DNA from: Protula sp. h YS-2021
Lineage: Eukaryota > Annelida > Polychaeta > Sabellida > Serpulidae
Length of the DNA stretch: 64,000 nucleotides
Assembly: GCA_949752745.1 (NCBI GenBank)
Contig: OX457024.1
Coordinates: 54,748,510 to 54,812,509 of the forward strand
Reading direction: 5' to 3'
Shown piece after piece: positions 10,348-21,449 of this stretch. Below the pieces are notes generated by a model. It was not told the origin of the DNA. It was given only the letters and a program-made list of their open reading frames with translations, and ran no database searches. Position 1 is the first letter of the stretch; each line of letters begins with the position of its first letter. The position numbers and the translations under genes were made by a program.

Positions 10348-10763
10348 GTATCGAAACATTGATTTATTCATTTGAAGCTTCAGTTGCAAAGCATTTGTAA
10401 AGATTTTCGCCAGCTAAAAGAGAAATTGGTGCCACAATATGATCCCCAGTGTCTGGGCAAACCTTACAATAAACAACTCCGACATGTTAGATAAGCAGTT
10501 TCTTAATTTGTTTATGTCTTTTAACATACAGAAAACTGTTAGAATCTCTTCTTGAAGCAGTAAATTGTGCAAATATTTTCAGATGTCGAGTTTTGGTGGG
10601 CCAATTGGTACAATTTTGGCTTCGACGTTATAATTAAGTCACTGTTTGAAGTCGTTCAAGAATACTTTTACAGTAGTTTAGGGTTTTGAAAATCAACAAC
10701 TTTTTCTGGTATGTTGTTTTATTTTTATGCAGTGAGGCATTTTGTTTGATGTTTCCCTTTTAG

Positions 10764-10859
10764 GTACTGGATGTGCTGTCAAGTGGTCTGCAGAAGATAC
10801 TCTTGCAGTGAAAACACACTTTTCTGCATTTTTGCAGAAACCAAAAGGGCCTTATCCTA
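10764..10859 (+). CDS. SANT-like C-terminal exon, first half, copy A
   Basis: Acceptor TTTTAG ends at 10763 and donor GTATGT begins at 10860. Translation contains VKWSAEDTLAVKTHFSAFLQ: the W-x2-E pattern followed by a helix resembles a Myb/SANT-like module seen at C-termini of related invertebrate recombinase-like proteins. Copy B has lost four codons here in frame, and its donor has become CT. Confidence 0.6.
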
Positions 10860-11092
10860 GTATGTATCTCACTCCTGTCATTGAACCAAATAAAATTATA
10901 GATATTAAAAATTATAAATAGTTTCAATGAGTTTTCAGGACGATCTGTTCTTAGGAACCATTATAGCTTGTAATTTATGAGGTAAAGGAAAGTTGACCTG
11001 GGCGGTTTAGTTATTCTAATACATTGAGGTATACATCTCTCCATTACGGTGTCAACTGGTTGAATTTTAAGTGTCTTTTTCTTTCCTTTAAG

Positions 11093-11292
11093 GCAAGGCA
11101 GAGATTCTGAAATTTCTCGGCATGAAATCCATAAAGAGTGTCGAACACTTACCCCGAGAAGAACAGTACAAAAAGATACGAGCGAAAGTGATCAACGAAA
11201 GAAAGACGGTGCACATCAACATAAATAAAAATCTTAAGGTACTGTTACCAAAGAAACAGCAGGTTAACATAGCTGATAAAGTTGAAGGATGA
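11093..11292 (+). CDS. Terminal exon of SET/recombinase gene, copy A
   Basis: Acceptor TTTAAG ends at 11092. Translation KAEILKFLGMKSIKSVEHLP continues in a basic tail to TGA at 11290-11292. Phase joins the 10764-10859 exon and completes the SANT-like module. Conserved in copy B (51538-51737). Confidence 0.65.
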
Positions 11293-12149
11293 TGGAACAC
11301 TTGTCTTGAAAGTACCCAGTCTTTCAAGTTTGTGACAGTTGATCTGTGATATTCTTAGCGTTCTTGCCAGTGAACTCTTGTTGGCTCTTGCTATAATTTT
11401 ACTTACATCTTGTTAAAAAAGCGTGACACTGGAAACGTTGGTCGGAGTATCTGTTTTCCAACGGGCACATTTCTAGTATATATATTATCTATTAACGCCC
11501 ATGCGGGTCCATAAGTTAATGACTGGCACATATATCGTCGCTACGCAAATGCGTAGGCAGCAGCATGTCATTTTATGGCAGTGTAACCACTTTTTGGCAA
11601 CCTGCCAAAGACCACATAATTCCTTCGTCACTTTTTAAATGCCTGTCTTTGAGTAAGGTATTGAATCTAAAAAAAACCAAACCGAACTGAAATTTTGGAA
11701 TTCGGTTTTTGTTCTCACCCAACAGAGAAAATTTGCTCGGATTTCGCTGAAACCGGCACACCCATACTGTTCTCATATATGAATTTTGAGCATATTATCG
11801 ACTGTAATAGCGTACTTTAACGTTTCATTTATTTCTGAACCCCTAATACCAGACTTAAGTAGACCATGCTCGAGAAAAGAAAATAGGGAGACCTCATGTA
11901 TATTCTCTAGATAAAAACATTTCTTGGCATACTCAACGGTTTGCTTGTGAACGAGTGTGACATTGTTCCTTCCTAATGTAGAGCCCCATAAGTAATTATG
12001 AAAACTGTAAAATAAAAGATAATATGTAAGTTCTCCTGATGTACCATAAATGAGTATGGCATATCTCAGTCACATCAACAGTGTATAGATTTCATAGTAT
12101 TCATGCATTTCTTTTTCATCTGTGTTTACTTTTGTGTGTTATTTCAGTA
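11293..12149. other. Non-coding sequence downstream of the gene, copy A
   Basis: 3'-flanking sequence. Copy B carries about 350 bp more (51840-52190) at the point corresponding to 11390. No gene supported. Confidence 0.5.
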
Positions 12150-12700
12150 AGGGGCTATCCACATATAACGTACGTGAAGAGAGGGGGTCTAGCCCTGTGC
12201 GTACGCTAATGTTGATCTCCATATTGACGTCACATTTTTAGCCCTCAGCCAATATGGCTGAAGGCTATTGTTATCGGTCTGTCCGTCCACTTTTTTGTCG
12301 GACGATATCTCGAAAACTCTTCATCAGATCTTCACCAAACCCTACAGGAAGAATGTATATAGGGTCTATATGTGCAACGAGTGGTTCGATTTGTCACGTG
12401 ACCGTTGCACTTTAAACTTTTTCTTGTCCGGGCGATATCTCAAAAAGGTAACCCGCCCACAGTGATGTAACTGCTATTGGCTGAGGGCTCTGCATCTGAG
12501 ATGCCTATGTTTTTACGTACGGGGGTAGGGGTGTCAAAAGTTGGCAAATATAAGAGGCCTTCCATTTAGTACGTACGCAAAAATTTACCCGTTTTTATCC
12601 CCCTTCCCTCCACGCATCAATTGTGACGTCATTTTGAAGTTTAATATTAGCGTACGCACACTATAAGACTTCCTTCCCCCTCTTTGCTTACTAAATGGAT
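12150..12700. mobile_element. MITE-like repeat with nested GTCCGTCC element
   Basis: The outer repeat starts GGGGCTATCCACATATAACG and ends near TTGCTTACTAAATGG with CGTACGCA motifs on both sides. Nested inside (about 12240-12492) is an element with ends AGCCCTCAGCCAATA in inverted orientation, a palindromic start, CTGTCCGTCC, and GATATCTCGAAAACTC. Copy B has both at about 52940-53500. Confidence 0.55.
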
Positions 12701-13614
12701 TTCTCCTGAATAGAGCTCTTCCAAACATTTTAATTGTTAAAGAGTGTTAGGTGAACGACGGATTGTGCTTGTCTCACTACCTGACACCAGTTGCTTTTTA
12801 CATTATTTTGACCTGCTGTCTGGTGACTGAGTAAACATCCCAAAACATTCTGTTGACACAGCCAGGTCATGAGAATTGCTTTATTAGCCCTCTGCCATGT
12901 AGTACGGGGCAAGTTACTACAGCTGTATTGGATTTGGTTTCGTCCGTCTGTCAACATTTGGAATGGGGAGTCGTTTCTGCAATAATCACGAGAACTACAA
13001 GGGGATTCCATTCCAGCTTTGCATAAGGATAGAACATATGTTGTGGTTGTGCACCTGGGTATCTTGAATGCGTTTTTGGGAATGCGTCAAAAAATCATAC
13101 TTTTTGCATAATAAGTGTATTACAAGCTTAGGATTGGACTCCCGCGGGAGACTCACAGGCATGCATAAGGAGTTTTTGTCCATCAACAGTACCTTCGACG
13201 GCTTTTGTTACGAGATACCGGAAGAGCTGGGAAAACATAGCTCCAACTTTTCATTTATTTAGCCAAAATTAAGGTCGAAATTTTATTTGAAAGTAATGCA
13301 TGCATACAAACTTGACTTATTAACTATGTCACACTGTGTTTATGCTATAAAGCGTGCGAAGAGCGAGAGGATTTGCAGAGTTCGTGTGCTTTTGTTGTTT
13401 TTAATATTTATTGCTTATGTGCCTGTATTAGGGTTAGGGTTAAAGGTAAATAACAACCAATGTGTCATTGCTTCATTGTTGAAAACTATCTGTGTGAAAC
13501 ACAAATAAAAACAGTACATCATATTTCACTTCTTGTGTAATTAACACTCCCAAACACAGGCATCGGAGATGCAGAGCTATCAGCCAATAGCTTTTACATC
13601 ACTGTGACTGGGGC
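12701..13614. other. Non-coding sequence, copy A
   Basis: No gene recognised. Includes a 12-bp CTCCCGCGGGAG palindrome near 13139 and a fragment near 13558-13612 resembling the reverse complement of the 12440-12510 repeat end. About 250 bp present here is missing in copy B. Confidence 0.45.
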
Positions 13615-14255
13615 GCTGATCGGGATACAAAACTTATGCTTTACCAAGCCTTGATACGGTAAATGATAATTGTATCGATATGCTCATACCAGCCTCCGAT
13701 TTTAAATACCACATCACAAGATACACAAAAAGATTGTGGCAAGAAATATGGAACAAACCAACAAACAAGCTGTATCAAACAAACCCCTTAGTCGGACAAA
13801 AACCCCGCCACTTAACAGTGTGCGAGATGAAATGGTTTATCATAGAGCCAGTATAGGACATACATATATCACCCACAAATATCTGTTAAGAGGCGAGCCG
13901 GCACCCGATTGTGTCGGCTGTCAGGAACCTTACACCGTTAAACATATCTTAATAGACTGTACCCGCTCACGTCATTTCAGAGCTGACTCCTTGAGGCAGC
14001 TCTTTGTTGAAGTAGAACCTCAACAAATTTATACAATTTATACAAATTTATACAATTTTTAAACGAAATCAACCTGTATCAGTATTTCTAGTCGTTGTTT
14101 ACTTTATGAATTTAGAATATACATGGTTTTAGCTTACTTTGATTTTAGCTTGTAGCATTGTCTTCTAGTCACTGATTACTGACATGTTCTGACACAATGT
14201 AACCTGCTAAGGGTCGGTCGTGTCGTTAAACAAATCATTTAACTAACTAACTCAC
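13615..14255 (+). mobile_element. Internally deleted LINE remnant, 3' part, copy A
   Basis: Begins with a few reverse-transcriptase codons (DTKLMLYQALIR), then jumps to the C-terminal part of the RNase-H-type LINE polyprotein: KRLWQEIWNK and the zinc knuckle CVGCQEPYTVKHILIDC. A 3' UTR and a TTTAACTAACTAACTC tail follow. This layout fits Nimb/I/Jockey-like LINEs. Copy B keeps a different part of the same insertion. Confidence 0.75.
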
Positions 14256-14269
14256 TGTGATCCATTTAC

Positions 14270-14630
14270 TCTTTTGAAATACTTCCCGGACAAAAACAAT
14301 ATACAAGGTGCAACTTTTGGAGCGACGGTCCTTGTACATCTACACTATATATACTTTCTTCCTGTAAGTATGGTTAAGATCCGATGAATAGTTGAGATAA
14401 CCCCCGGACAAGAAAAGTTTAAAGTGCGACTTGCGGCCAGATGAATGAACGTGGGACAAATTGAATCCTCCGTTGCACATCTGCACTATATATACTCCTT
14501 CCTGCAAGGTTTTGTGAAGCTCCGACAAATAGTTTGAGATATCGACCGGACAAAAAAGTTTACGGACAGACAGACGGACAGACAGACCGATAGCAATGCT
14601 CAGCCAATATTGGCTGAAAGCTAAAAATGG
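14270..14630 (-). repeat. GTCCGTCC-type short repeat, reverse orientation
   Basis: Read on the minus strand it opens with a CAGCCAATATTGGCTGA palindrome, then CTGTCTGTCCGTC, and two diverged internal units containing TATATATAGTG and the phrase GAGATAnCnCCGGAC. It is related to the 12240-12492 element. Copy B: about 54980-55340. Confidence 0.6.
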
Positions 14631-15224
14631 TAGTGGCTTGATCAGTTCGACATCAGGGGGTAGCACCCAGTCCATTTCAATAAATATATGGCGTCTGGCA
14701 TCCAGTCAACAATTTTACTTCACTGTATTATCACTGTTACTTAATACCAAACACACACTGATGTCATTATATGATGTCACTGAGCCAAATTTTCATAATG
14801 TACCATTGGGTAGAGAAACACAAGGTCCCAGCACTGATAACTCCTGATGGTCGAGCAATACACGCTCATCATTTCATCCCGTTCTCATGACATGTCTTCG
14901 GCACCCTCATGTTGCGATGAAGTAACTTGACGTTGTTCTTTGTCAGGCATTGCCGCCGTCTCTGGGCCGGGCCGTTTTACCTCGAAATTAGACCTACAAA
15001 ATGGAAATAAACAGCCTGCAACCCCAGGAAGGTAGAAGGCCTTCCAGAGGCTGCAGTGAGTAAAGGCAAGGTCACACACAGCAGCTGTTTAACGCCATCC
15101 AACTTGTACTCGTCTCTGCCTTACTCGAAACTCTACTACAAAGCTGCTTCAAGCAAGAACAACTGGTTCACACCAAGACCTTCGTCCGATGACTTCCAAC
15201 TCTCGGTGCCTCTAAGCATTTTGA
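14631..15224. other. Non-coding sequence, copy A
   Basis: Highly similar to copy B (55345-55950). Short open frames on either strand show no recognisable domain; a possible acceptor TGTCAG near 14945 is not enough to call an exon. Confidence 0.4.
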
Positions 15225-15300
15225 TTGATTGATTGATTGATTTGTTTAACGACACCAGCAACCCGTTAGGGTCATATTGTGTCTTTTCTGTTATTATAGG
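15225..15300 (-). mobile_element. Solo LINE/SINE tail, reverse orientation
   Basis: TTGATTGATTGATT followed by TGTTTAACGACACC is the reverse complement of the same kind of 3' tail seen at 14190-14255. A short 5'-truncated insertion. Copy B has it near 55945-56010. Confidence 0.5.
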
Positions 15301-15890
15301 AAGACTCAGTTGAAACTAAAATCAATTAAAATAGACGTTTGTTGTGGTGGAGGATGCGTCCGCTTCGTGGAAATGCAGAAAAGCGCCCGTTGGTGCAGTC
15401 GTTTCCTTTCAGGTGTTAAAGAAGTGGTGAATAGTCGAGTGAACTCATTGGGAAACTGTTGACGTGTCGCATTGGGTATACTGAGTGACAGGCCCGTGCC
15501 GATCGGTTTAGAATTTGGAGGGATCGTAGTGTAGTGGACACGTTGGTGCTAGTTTCAAGTTCGTTTGAAGTCCTTTCGATAGATTTTGTGCCATTTTAAA
15601 ATTTACTTATATATCAAGTATATCGGGTATCTTCGGAAGTCGACGACGAAATTTTAAGCTTCACAGAGCGTTGCGTAAAGCGAGTCAAGATTGTGCATAT
15701 GGCAATGTTTTTGTGTTCGGAACTTTTCATTTTGTCGGTTTTTCAGACGAGGGAAATTTTTGTGCTACCTATCACAAACTTTTCATGTAGTTTCCAAGTA
15801 TTTAAAAATTCTGCAGATTAGAACCGATAGTGCAAATTTGTAAAGGACTTCGTGATCGTTTTGAAAACATCACTTTTTGGTCGCTACGTT
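15301..15890. other. Non-coding sequence, copy A
   Basis: No gene, repeat or RNA recognised. Conserved with copy B (56020-56620). Confidence 0.4.
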
Positions 15891-15924
15891 ACTTGCAAGG
15901 TATGTTTTTGGGCAGCTATTTTTT

Positions 15925-16030
15925 CATTGGTTCATGCATTAGGCGGGAAGCTCTTTGATTGGCTGCATTTTTAATTAGCGGCTGTTCTGCCAGCAACTAT
16001 ATCAGGAACGTGCTGCTGCGCCACCAGCAG
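15925..16030 (+). promoter_or_regulatory. Promoter-like segment with decayed TATA box, copy A
   Basis: Two ATTGG (reverse CCAAT) boxes near 15928 and 15956 precede TATATCAGG near 15999. In copy B the same site is TATATAAGG, a good TATA box. The next clear coding element is the ATG-initiated exon at 16699. Promoter use is inference. Confidence 0.35.
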
Positions 16031-16291
16031 TCGATTTTACGAGGGCATAGAGGCCACACGTTAGGTGTGATACCTAATGGTGCACGGGGTTTTGTGCTTG
16101 TGGTGCTGGTGCAGCGAGAGTTGTTGTTACGGATAAAATGTAAATAAGGAAAATAGAAACGGATATTCAAGGGAGAGATTAGTTTACTGGGATATATAGG
16201 AAAGAAACGGAATTTCAGAAAGTATAATATATTGTAATCAGTCTTGTGTCCGTTCATCGTGATACACCTTCGTGAAAGTCAATGACACACA

Positions 16292-16706
16292 ACGCTTGGG
16301 CCCGAAGATACACGCGGCTAACAGTAAAATTCTTTTTAACAGATTTATATGTAAAACTATACGTATTATGTTACTAATATAATATACGTATTATATTATA
16401 TTAATTTGTTTATATGTCCAATTAATCGACAAATGGAATGAGCGATTGTTTATCTGATTGACTGGTTCGTTGATTAATCTATTGATTGCAGATGGATGAC
16501 GCTTGGGCCCAAAGATACACGCGGCTAACAGTAAAATTCTTTTTAACAGATTTATATGTAAAACTATACGTATTATGTTACTAATATAATATACGTATTA
16601 TATTATATTAATTTGTTTATATGTCCAATTAATCGACAAATGGAATGAGCGATTGTTTATCTGATTGACTGGTTCGTTGATTAATCTATTGATTGCAGAT
16701 GGATGA
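16292..16706. repeat. 207-bp perfect tandem duplication, copy A only
   Basis: Two units start at 16292 and 16499 (ACGCTTGGGCCC) with one mismatch noticed. Each unit ends with the splice acceptor and ATGGATGAC of the following exon, so the acceptor is duplicated. Copy B has one unit with a small internal deletion. Confidence 0.9.
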
Positions 16707-16851
16707 CTACTGCGAGGTGCTGCTTTATTATGGACAGAAAGTTGGCCGTTGCCTCAATGAGGTGCTGATTGAAAAGGGAATCTTATTGAGCGTGGAAGCC
16801 CAAGGAAGAGCAAACTACTTGACTCCAGGATGCCCACACAGGTGGAGCTAA
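16699..16851 (+). CDS. Small ATG-initiated exon, possible extended-Tudor fragment
   Basis: Acceptor GATTGCAG ends at 16698 and the next codon is ATG. Fifty codons (MDDYCEVLLYYGQKVGRCLN, then EVLIEKGILLS) end at TAA. The strand-helix pattern with LNEVLIEKG resembles the end of extended Tudor/SNase-like domains, but this is a weak match. Copy B retains the frame (57193-57345). May be only a fragment. Confidence 0.35.
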   Translation: MDDYCEVLLYYGQKVGRCLNEVLIEKGILLSVEAQGRANYLTPGCPHRWS

Positions 16852-17130
16852 GCAACGATCGCTCACAGATTCATAGACGCCATCAAGACGAATCTTGACC
16901 CCGAAGCCTTATCTGTCATTTACAGAAAGTGGAAAGAAACGGGATTTGGTCGATTCGGCCCAAAACCAGTTCGGCCCAAATTGAAAAATTTATGCGACAA
17001 CGCCAGAAAAGTTATTTATTGTTATTTACAGAAAGTGGAAAGTTGCAAGCGCACGGACGTCGCCTTCTTGCCCAGGTGGAACTGAACAACGATAGGTCAC
17101 AGATTCATTGACGCCATCAAGAGGAATCTC
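16840..17130 (+). repeat. Repeated exon-like cassette (RFIDAIKTNLDPEALSVIYR)
   Basis: A cassette GTGGAGCTGAACAACGATAG, then TCACAGATTCATTGACGCC and TTACAGAAAGTGGAAAG occurs here twice and again near 17520, 20548-20592 and 20858-20955, with copy B equivalents. One frame reads RFIDAIKTNLDPEALSVIYR then KWKE. No known domain recognised. Confidence 0.5.
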
Positions 17131-17853
17131 AATTTCAAATACAAACAAACTTATCAAATTTAATATATAGATATTCATATAGATATAACGTGTAGGGTAT
17201 ATAGAAGACATGATGTAGTTACATTTTAGGACAAGGAGTTCGTGTGATTGACTCGTCTGGTGGAAACGTCAAAGGAAGCGAAAAGCCAGTTCATACACGA
17301 AGTACTTCTCCGTGATAAGCTTGCTAAGAAATCAGAGCCTTTTGCAGCGGGTTCCTAGCAACTTGGACAAATAAGCGACCTCTATGGACCATAAAAACTG
17401 CATGGAACTACAGGTGACCGTTACTTAGGTTAATGGCCATTTATAGAAACACTCTTTCTCGTTTCTGTTATTTTCAAAATCAGTTCATGGGGGACCGTAA
17501 GACCGGCTCGCATCCAACAGCAGTGACGCAAAGCGAACTAAACAACGACAAAAACTCACAAGCCCAAGGAAGAGCAAACTACTTGACTCCTGGATGACTC
17601 CTGGATGTGGTAAAATGGGATTTAGACACTTCGGTCCAAACCACTTCGATCCACTTTGGACACATCAGCCCAGTTTTTTTATTTTACCACTTCGGCCCAT
17701 AACCAGTTCGGCCGACCTGTGACGCTTCTGCCCAACATTTTTCAGGGATACTTTGATACTATTCCGGTATCTTTTGAGCAATAAGCATTAGTAAATGTGT
17801 CAACACACCACTTTACACATCCAAACTGGTTAATAATGTTACCCTTTATATAA
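17131..17853. other. Non-coding sequence with cassette fragments, copy A
   Basis: Contains another fragment (GCCCAAGGAAGAGCAAACTA near 17565) and a run of short CTTCGGCCC-like phrases around 17630-17720. No gene supported. Confidence 0.4.
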
Positions 17854-18189
17854 GTAATAAATAGGGATGGCGGTATTCACCGGTGAAGCGGTGCATCGCG
17901 GTTTTTACTGTGAACCGCGGTTCGCGGTTCAACATTAAAAAAACCGGTTTTTTGGCAAATATGTTGTGTTTATTTTTATACATTTTACACATCATATTCG
18001 TTGAACATCCCAAGGCTGCATAAACAGTAACATTTTCGACTGCGATAGCATTGTGTTTTAGTTTCAGAGATGCAAAACGTGGATAATTATGAAATGAATG
18101 GATAGTTCTTACAAGTGCTTTTAGAAACTGGATATACTGAACAAGAATACCTAGAGCAGTGTGCATAGCCCACATATTTCCCACAGGCC

Positions 18190-18430
18190 CCCATCAGTTA
18201 AAAACGGCCATCAACAGTCAATCAAGAGCTGAAATTTTCCAAGTCCAGTTGGTGCATTTATCTTGAACAAACCTGACCTATTTACATAAAAGATCTGTGA
18301 TTGTTTCCATAGAAGCTACATACCAAGATTCACGAAAATCCTTGCAGGAGTTTTTAAGTTATCGTGTTAACAAGCTGTTGATGACAGATCGACACGCGGT
18401 CGATCGCATATATTCCCCTTGTAAGGCGGG
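18190..18430 (-). repeat. Short repeat nested in the hAT element
   Basis: Reverse complement of the family at 34800-35490: CGATCGCATATATTCCCC, then GTTAACAAGCTGTTGATGAC and CCTTGCAGGAG. Shows the hAT element carried or received another repeat. Confidence 0.6.
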
Positions 18431-18433
18431 AAC

Positions 18434-18826
18434 ATGGAACCTTCATTTATAGACAACAAACAAGTTAAGTCGCCAATTTCGAAATATTTTGGTGTTGAAG
18501 TCGTTGATGGAAAACAAGCAAAAGCTACAGTTGTATGCAAAACACGTCTAGCAGAAATAAAGATCGGTGGTGACACAAGTAATTTACTTATTCACCTAAA
18601 CGACACCACGCCCATGTTACATTCAGAATGTTCGTGCGCGACCAGAGAGAAACTGAAAGAAACCAAAGGCAAAGCCGAAAAGAAACCGGTACAGCAAACG
18701 TTAGAAAACATGCTACAGAGCAAGCTTCCGCCACTCAAATTACAGAGAAAAGTGCAACATTCATGTGCCGTATTCGGCGTATTGTTTCATTTTTCCATCG
18801 TAGTGCCATTGCCTCCCAGTGTTTAG
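18434..18826 (+). pseudogene. hAT transposase N-terminal BED-finger remnant
   Basis: Open frame with SPISKYFGVEV, a VVCKTRLAEI strand (second Cys of the finger now Arg) and GGDTSNLLIHL, matching the BED zinc finger that starts hAT transposases. The His ligands are degraded (NDTTPMLH). The catalytic and dimerisation parts are absent, so the element cannot move itself. Confidence 0.75.
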
Positions 18827-19279
18827 AAGAAAAAGCTGTCACGACTATCCGCAGATAACGTCGACATGCTCATTTTCCTTAACAAGAACATAGTTTAGAA
18901 AACTGACTAACATGAACTTCTGGACCGATTAATTTTATTCAAGTTCTGTTTTTTTTCTAGAAATGTGATTATAGTGAAACAAGTTCCTTTGTAATTTTCA
19001 TCGTGGTTTTGTTTGACCTAATTCAACTGATTTATGATTTAAATTTACTTTGATATCTTTTTGTTATTAAACAATAAAAATAAATTCCGTATGGTTAATT
19101 AAGAATAGTCAACTTAAACAGGTCAACTTAAGAGTTATTATTAATTGGCATTAATTAAACAGTCAACTTAGAGTTATTATTAATTGGCAAAAAACCGCGG
19201 TTCAAAACCGCGGTTTTTAAAAAAACCGCGGTTCGAACCGGTTCAGAAATGCTCGCGGTTCCCATCACTAGTAATGAAT

Positions 19280-19420
19280 TCAAATTATAGGATCCAGACT
19301 TTCCGTCCATTGTGTATTGGCGTTCTCTGTCGCGATATTGGCGACTATTGAGGTATTCGGCACGGTATTGCAAAGGAAAATCCCCATTAAGGAATTTCTT
19401 CGTTGCAAAAACACCTTTTC
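19280..19420 (-). pseudogene. SET-domain N-terminal half exon, copy A
   Basis: On the minus strand, acceptor TTTATGTCAG precedes GKGVFATKKFLNGDFPLQYR, then YLNSRQYRDRERQYTMD. This matches the first half of KMT5A-like SET domains (G-x-GVFA, GDF, RE-x2-Y). One base is missing near 19288 compared with copy B, shifting the frame, and the hAT element lies just beyond the 3' end. The C-terminal half would be a separate exon not found on this strand. Confidence 0.6.
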
Positions 19421-19753
19421 CTGACATAAATACATCGCAATTTAGAATGTCTTACATTTTGTTAATGATGTAAGACTACTAATGGGCAAATCAATAGCTG
19501 TATTTATAATGTGTTTATAGGTTATCTGTCTGTCATACACTGTAAATGTACCGACAGTGCAATGACCACATAGGGTTAGGTTATGTATATTCTATAATAT
19601 GTTGTGTAGTGTTAAAATGCCCAGTAGCAATAACATGTATGGTTTGTCTAATAATAATGATTGGTTTAATACGTAGTATATTTGGACATTGTAAACTCTA
19701 GGCTAATGCATTATGTGAAGCGCTTTGGAATAAAGCGCTATATAAAAACCAGC

Positions 19754-19976
<223 letters not shown>

Positions 19977-20379
19977 TTGTTATCGTACAAAGCAACACGT
20001 TTACTGTAATTAGTTTCTCAATTTACTCTCATTGACAATTCCCATGCCCTTTAAAAACGTTTATTTTACTTCACAAAATCCAACTTTTCTTTCTATTTTC
20101 GGGAGTTTGGAAGTCTGTATTTTATTCTTAGTATTTGATAGATTAACTCTGACGTGTGACGTTCGTGGTCCTTGTAACTTAGGGTTTAATTTGCAATGCT
20201 AATTGTAAAATATTGTTCGTTCTTATGGAGAAATAAATAAATTAGATAACGGTTATCTTCTTCGTTTATGCCGTAAGGCGACTAGTTGGATTCGTAGCCC
20301 ACATCTACTGCACTCTCACAATTTCCAATAACCTTCGGTTGGCGATAAAGTAATGATCAACCGCAAATTTACAACCTTA

Positions 20380-20890
20380 TGTAATTAACGGATACTTAAG
20401 AGGCGAAAAAGGTACAGATATAGCCCAACATTTTCCCTATGTATTTTAGATCATACTGTTATAAAATATTTTAGGGTTCGAATCGAGGATTTGTCACAAT
20501 GAAGGTTTATAAACAGAGTACCAATTCACACCTTGCTCGTTCAAGTGGAGCTGAACAATGATAGCTCTCACATTCATTGACGCTGTAACAGGTGAGCTCT
20601 TATAAAGTGATTAACATTATCCAATAAAACTGCGATCCGGACAATCCGGGTACTTAGTTAGGCAGCCATATTGAATCTTATGGATACGATGTAGGAAAAA
20701 CCGGATATGTTATGTAATTAACGAATACTTAAGAGGCGAAAAAGGTACAGATATAGCCCAACATTTTCCCTCTGTTATAGAATATTTTAGGGTTCGAATC
20801 GAGGATTTGTCACAATGAAGGTTTATAAATAGAGTACCGATTCACACTTTGCTCGTTCAAGTGGAGCTGAACAACGATAGATCACAGATT
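20380..20890. repeat. Two direct repeats of about 185 bp
   Basis: Segments starting near 20380 and 20705 share TATGTAATTAACG, GGTTCGAATCGAGGATTTGTC and TTGCTCGTTCAAGTGGAGC. Both copies of the block contain the pair, so this duplication is older than the block duplication. Confidence 0.8.
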
Positions 20891-20947
20891 CACTGACGCC
20901 ACCAAGAAGAATCTTGACCCCGAAGCCTTATCTGTTATTTACAGAAA

Positions 20948-21352
20948 GTGGAAAGAGACATGTGTGCGACGACGCCAGAGCAAGTTGCAAGGACATGGAC
21001 GTTGACCTACTCTACAGATGGAACTGAAAAACAACTGAGACATACCGACGCCATCACAAAGCCGCCCTTCAAGCTCAGCGGCTACACCCAACCCTGCAGC
21101 GGTATTAAAAACTGTACTCACCTTAAGAAACTGTGTGCTGCCGCGCTGCTACGGCTGTCATTGCCTACTTCAGGGAAACGCTGTACCAGCCAGCACACCC
21201 ACTCACATCTCTATCTGAAATGTGACGTGAAACGTATGATATATAATATCCTAAAAACATTTATTCAACACTATCTTGAATCTTCATTAGCTCTGTCTTT
21301 TTATCCTTATTCCGTAAAATATATATACCACTCTTGCTTGTGTAAATACTGA
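20948..21352 (+). other. 134-codon open frame kept in both copies
   Basis: Open frame with same length and few changes in copy B (60268-60672). It has several Cys/His residues but no recognised domain, and its first part is the repeated cassette in another frame. Conservation may only reflect recent duplication. Confidence 0.2.
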
Positions 21353-21449
21353 CATAAATGATGAATACGACTGTACCGTCTTCGACATTGCGACCGATAC
21401 CAACGTCTGTGTCGGCAACCTCTCTATAATCAGTAACATAAGGATGGTG

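Larger units (their letters stand above)
1..11292 (+). pseudogene. SET / tyrosine-recombinase composite gene, copy A (whole locus)
   Basis: Split gene built from exons 1-1365, 1665-1767, 2032-2146, 2765-about 2868, 3030-3113, 6853-6920, 7194-8760, 9095-9188, 10276-10347, 10764-10859 and 11093-11292. Almost every junction has AG/GT signals and compatible codon phase, which strongly supports the model; one exon between 9188 and 10276 is unresolved. Domain order is SET C-half, acidic repeats, zinc-finger region, tyrosine recombinase, SANT-like tail. The 5' part lies outside the window. Lesions seen: frameshifts near 640 and 1143, stops at 938-940, 7494-7496 and 7863-7865, and a lost donor after exon 4. 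Probably a pseudogene; the YR domain alone remains open. Function (chromatin modification plus DNA strand exchange) is inferred only from domains. Confidence 0.75.
17862..19270 (+). mobile_element. Non-autonomous hAT element, copy A only
   Basis: Ends TAGGGATGG and, inverted, TAGTGATGG. Flanked by 8-bp duplications GTAATAAA (17854-17861) and GTAATGAA (19271-19278), fitting the hAT target pattern nTnnnnAn. Copy B has the empty site with a single GTAATAAA. Subterminal GAACCGCGGTTC motifs repeat at both ends. Length 1,409 bp with only a BED-finger remnant inside. Confidence 0.9.

Noticed and set aside
13428..13442. TTAGGGTTAGGG, telomere-like
   Set aside because: Only two units, in both copies; too short to call an interstitial telomere.
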